A stretch of 8,930 nt of DNA, taken from assembly GCA_021804705.1 (NCBI GenBank), contig JAJZHC010000049.1, positions 1 through 8,930 of the forward strand, written 5' to 3'. Position numbers and translations under genes: made by a program. This document shows positions 6,355 to 8,930 of the stretch, piece after piece. The DNA is from Pseudomonadota bacterium (lineage in GTDB: Bacteria; Pseudomonadota; Gammaproteobacteria; Burkholderiales; Ferrovaceae). A model generated the notes under the pieces. The model saw only the letters and a program-made list of their open reading frames with translations. It was not told the origin of the DNA and made no database searches. Within the stretch, counting starts at the first letter, position 1; every line of letters begins with the position of its first letter.

Positions 6355-7148
6355 GAGTTATAGCAATGTTCGGGGCCGGGAAACCGTCCCGCTTTGACTT
6401 CCGCAACATAGAGCTTGACAGCTTCCTCTATGGAGCCGGTTTCCTTGATGAAGGGGCGCGCGAAACGCGGTGGAATGTAGGCACCCAGTCCCAACATGTC
6501 GTAGATCACCAGTACCTGACCGCTGCAGCGGGGACTTGCACCGATGCCGATGGTGGGAATGGAGATGGCATCGCACAAGCGATCGGCCAGTGCGCGCGGA
6601 ATGGCCTCCATCAGCAGCATGTTGGCGCCACCAGCTTCCAGCGCCTTGGCAGCTTCGATAATGCGCTCGGCAGCAACGCTGTCCCTTCCCTGGACCTTGA
6701 ACCCACCCACCTGATGCACCGACTGCGGGGTCAATCCCACATGGGCGCACACCGGGATACCGCGACTCACCAAAAACTCTACCGTCGGCACCATTTCCTT
6801 GCCGCCCTCGATCTTGACCATCTGGGCCCCTGCCCGCATCAACTCCGTGGCATTGCGAAAGGTTTCCTGTGGCGTAATCTGCGAACTGCCAAACGGCATG
6901 TCGGCCAGGATGAACACCGAGCGGGAACCGCGTGCAACGCAGGCTGTGTGGTAGGCCACGTCGGCAATGCTGACGGGTAGCGGCGAATCATGTCCCTGCA
7001 CGACCATGCCCAGGGAATCGCCCACCAGCAGCACTTCCACGCCCGCATTTTCAAGGACATGGGCAAAGCTTGAGTCGTAGCACGTGAGCATGGCGATTTT
7101 TTCGCCACGGGCATGCATGGCATGCAGGTCAATGATGGATTTACGCAT
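6351..7148 (-). CDS. panB: 3-methyl-2-oxobutanoate hydroxymethyltransferase (ketopantoate hydroxymethyltransferase)
   Basis: PanB transfers a hydroxymethyl group from 5,10-methylenetetrahydrofolate to 2-oxoisovalerate, making ketopantoate. This is the first committed step of pantothenate and coenzyme A synthesis, in the cytosol. At 265 residues it is almost exactly the length of E. coli PanB (264). Visible motifs are VGDSLGMVVQGHDS (42-55) and LADMPF (81-86), with metal ligands Asp44 and Asp83. KIEGG supplies Glu114, VGLTPQSV (137-144) follows, and the catalytic base is Glu181 in LMEAIPRALA. The glycine loop GIGASPRCSGQVLV differs slightly from GIGAG but is of a kind I associate with betaproteobacterial PanB. 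All key residues are present, so it should be active. The gene is not next to panC or panD here. It lies 6 bases after a molybdenum hydroxylase gene and overlaps the outer-membrane channel gene by 4 bases. Confidence 0.96.
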   Translation of the reverse strand: MRKSIIDLHAMHARGEKIAMLTCYDSSFAHVLENAGVEVLLVGDSLGMVVQGHDSPLPVSIADVAYHTACVARGSRSVFILADMPFGSSQITPQETFRNATELMRAGAQMVKIEGGKEMVPTVEFLVSRGIPVCAHVGLTPQSVHQVGGFKVQGRDSVAAERIIEAAKALEAGGANMLLMEAIPRALADRLCDAISIPTIGIGASPRCSGQVLVIYDMLGLGAYIPPRFARPFIKETGSIEEAVKLYVAEVKAGRFPGPEHCYNS

Positions 7149-7164
7149 TGCGCATCAGGCTCCA
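7141..7164 (-). promoter_or_regulatory. panB translation-start region with a decoy ATG
   Basis: CTGGAG (GGAG at 7163-7160) lies 11 bases before the panB ATG (7148-7146), which is long but usable. A second ATG (7155-7153), overlapping the upstream stop as TGATG, is 4 bases from GGAG and out of frame. It encodes only MRNA before a TAA at 7143-7141, a stop lying inside the panB coding start. Ribosomes terminating or restarting here could feed panB by coupling. The panB start is supported by alignment of its N-terminus with known PanB length. Confidence 0.45.
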
Positions 7165-8930
7165 GTGAAGGCGTGTTCGGACAAGGGCAGGCGGTAGACG
7201 CGTTGCCCGGTCAGGGCAAACAGGGCATTGCAAACCGCCGGGGCGATGGGCGGCGTTCCAGGCTCTCCCACCCCGCCGGGGGCCTCGCCCGAGGGCACCA
7301 AGTGAACCGACACCTGAGGCATTTCGTGCAGGCGCACCACAGGGTAATCGTTGAAATTGGACTGACGCGGACGCCCGTCTTCCAGGGTAATCTGCCCAAA
7401 AAGCGCAGCGCTGAGGCCAAAAACCATGGCGCCTTCCATTTGGGCCGCCACTGTATCCGGATTGATCACGGTACCAACGTCTGCCGCAATGACCACCCGG
7501 TGCACGCGTGGTTTGCCCTGCTGCAAGGACACTTCGGCCACCTCGGCAACGATGCTGCCGAAGGATTCCACGATGGCGATTCCCAAGGCATGTCCTTCCG
7601 GAAGGGGTTGTCCCCATTGCGCCTCTCGTGCGGCAAGTTCGAGTACGACCAGATGGCGCGGCGACTTGTGGAGCAGGTCGCGCCGGTATTGAAAGGGATC
7701 CTGGTGTGCCGCATGGGCCAGTTCATCCACGAAGCTTTCGGCAAAGAAGGCATTTTGCGTGTGCCCTACGGAACGCCAGAACCACACTCGAATGCCGGGA
7801 TGAAACCGGACCCAGTCCACCTGGAACTGGGGAATGTCGTAGGCAATGTCAGCAAGCCCTTCCACTGCCGTGCGATCAATACCATCCTTGATGATGGCAG
7901 CCTCAAATCCGGTACCTTCTGCTATGGAATCTGTAACCGTGGTGCCGCGCCAGAGCACTGGCCGTCCCGACCCGTCCAGCCCTGCTTCCAGAGCGCATAG
8001 CGCCATGGGTCGGTAATAGGCCGCATGCATGTCGTCTTCACGGGAGTAGACCACCTTGACGGGTGACTGGACGGCCTTGGACAGCGAAACTGCCTCGATC
8101 ACAAAATCTGGCGCAAAACGCCGGCCAAATCCGCCCCCGAGATACTGGGTGTGGACCCTGATTTTTTCCGGGGACAGCCCCGTCAGTTTGGGATCAATGG
8201 CCTGATTGGGGCCCTGGGCCTGGGTGCCCACCCAGATATCTGCTTCGTCGGGTTTGATCCAGGCAGTACAGTTCATGGGCTCCATGGTGGCATGGGCAAG
8301 GTAGGGCACTTCATACACGGAGCGCAAGGTCTTTGCCGGCGTCACAGCTTCAGGCGCCTGGCGCGCCACAGCGGTCCGGGCCCCTTCTCCCGTGGTTGCC
8401 CGCAACGCCATGTCGCGGCGTAGTTGAGCTGTGTCCAAGGTTGCGTTGGCGTGAGTATCCCACTCGATGACAAGTGCTTCCCTTCCCTTCATGGCCTGCC
8501 ACGTGCTCAGGGCCAACACGGCAATTCCGGAATCGGTGGGCGTTTCAACGGGCAAGACAAAACGCACACCGGGCAGCTTGAGGGCCGCGCTGCCATCGTA
8601 GTGACGCACCCTGGCGCCGACCACGGGCGCGCGCGCCACCACCGCCGTCAGAAGGCCTGCCATACGCATGTCCATCCCGAAATGCGCTGCGCCCGTGGCC
8701 TTGGCCAGGCTGTCCAGGCGAGGAATGGGCTTGCCGACCAATTGAAAGGTTTTGGGATCCTTGAGCTCGACCACTTGCGGCACTGGCAAGCGTGCGGCCG
8801 CAGTAGCCATGGCGCCATAGGTGGCCTGGTGCAATCCGGCACTCAGAATGCCCTTGTTTGTCTTGACCTTGTCCAGGGAAACTTTCCAGGCCTCGGCTGC
8901 CGCCATGCGCAACATCAGCCGCGCCGTGGC
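7155..8930 (-). CDS. Molybdenum hydroxylase large subunit, isoquinoline 1-oxidoreductase beta (IorB) type, C-terminal part
   Basis: The frame is open to the right edge, so the 591 residues seen are the C-terminal part of a protein usually near 730-750. An internal Met at 8915 is not the likely start, because the codons before it (ATARL) already match the family. In order it shows RLPVPQVVELKDPKTFQLVG and GKPIPRLD linking to the domain AKATGAAHFGMDM. Then come EPMNCTAWIKPDEADIWVGTQ and the molybdopterin-contacting LGGGFGRRFAPDFVIEA (about 8100-8145). Near the C-terminus GVGEPGTPP carries the conserved catalytic Glu (codon 7265-7263). The family hydroxylates N-heteroaromatics or oxidises aldehydes with Mo-molybdopterin cytosine dinucleotide, passing electrons to a 2Fe-2S small subunit. 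Many members are exported by a Tat signal that would lie outside this window. The actual substrate is unknown. It is the first gene seen in the run leading to panB and the pump. Confidence 0.9.
   Translation of the reverse strand, partial: ATARLMLRMAAAEAWKVSLDKVKTNKGILSAGLHQATYGAMATAAARLPVPQVVELKDPKTFQLVGKPIPRLDSLAKATGAAHFGMDMRMAGLLTAVVARAPVVGARVRHYDGSAALKLPGVRFVLPVETPTDSGIAVLALSTWQAMKGREALVIEWDTHANATLDTAQLRRDMALRATTGEGARTAVARQAPEAVTPAKTLRSVYEVPYLAHATMEPMNCTAWIKPDEADIWVGTQAQGPNQAIDPKLTGLSPEKIRVHTQYLGGGFGRRFAPDFVIEAVSLSKAVQSPVKVVYSREDDMHAAYYRPMALCALEAGLDGSGRPVLWRGTTVTDSIAEGTGFEAAIIKDGIDRTAVEGLADIAYDIPQFQVDWVRFHPGIRVWFWRSVGHTQNAFFAESFVDELAHAAHQDPFQYRRDLLHKSPRHLVVLELAAREAQWGQPLPEGHALGIAIVESFGSIVAEVAEVSLQQGKPRVHRVVIAADVGTVINPDTVAAQMEGAMVFGLSAALFGQITLEDGRPRQSNFNDYPVVRLHEMPQVSVHLVPSGEAPGGVGEPGTPPIAPAVCNALFALTGQRVYRLPLSEHAFTGA

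Noticed and set aside
7113..8000. 295-residue plus-strand open frame
   Set aside because: It is antisense to the molybdenum hydroxylase and the panB start, with no motif and no ribosome site. It is best explained by G+C-rich codon bias leaving the opposite strand open.
8913..8915. ATG as the start of the molybdenum hydroxylase gene
   Set aside because: The frame continues to the window edge with residues (ATARL) that match the family, and the protein would lack its N-terminal domain of roughly 150 residues. The gene is truncated by the window.

Overview
The window is a coding-dense stretch of a Gram-negative proteobacterial chromosome, G+C-rich by eye. A betaproteobacterium is my best guess. 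The reasons are a tripartite efflux system with an outer-membrane channel, an OxyR with the enteric-type cysteine pair, a Prx5-glutaredoxin hybrid peroxidase and a PanB of proteobacterial type. The taxon is an inference and was not tested. No mobile element, CRISPR array, tRNA or rRNA was seen. No stretch over 300 bases lacks a gene. The only real intergenic region is the 105-base divergent promoter region at 1202-1306.

Left module (1-2233), peroxide defence. A LysR-type regulator, OxyR, is read rightward. Diverging from it leftward are a hybrid peroxiredoxin-glutaredoxin and, 27 bases further on, the start of an FAD-dependent disulfide reductase that runs off the left edge. The shared promoter region holds a candidate OxyR operator (1247-1283) overlapping promoter-like elements in both directions. 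This suggests OxyR activates the peroxidase/reductase pair and represses itself. The reductase would plausibly return electrons from NAD(P)H to the thiol that feeds the glutaredoxin domain.

Right module (8930-2220, all leftward), five tightly packed genes. In transcription order they are: a molybdenum hydroxylase large subunit of the isoquinoline 1-oxidoreductase beta (IorB) type, with its 5' end outside the window; panB (6-base gap); a TolC-family outer-membrane factor (4-base ATGA overlap with panB); an EmrA-type membrane fusion protein (17-base gap); and an EmrB-type DHA2 major facilitator (8-base gap). The last three make a complete tripartite efflux pump. The spacing suggests one transcript. 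The pantothenate gene between an oxidoreductase and a drug-type pump is the odd member. The emrB-type gene ends tail-to-tail with oxyR, their coding ends overlapping by 14 bases, so no separate terminator lies between the two modules.

I found no clearly undescribed system. The points most worth a second look are the panB placement, the oxyR divergent control region and the translation-start architecture of several genes.
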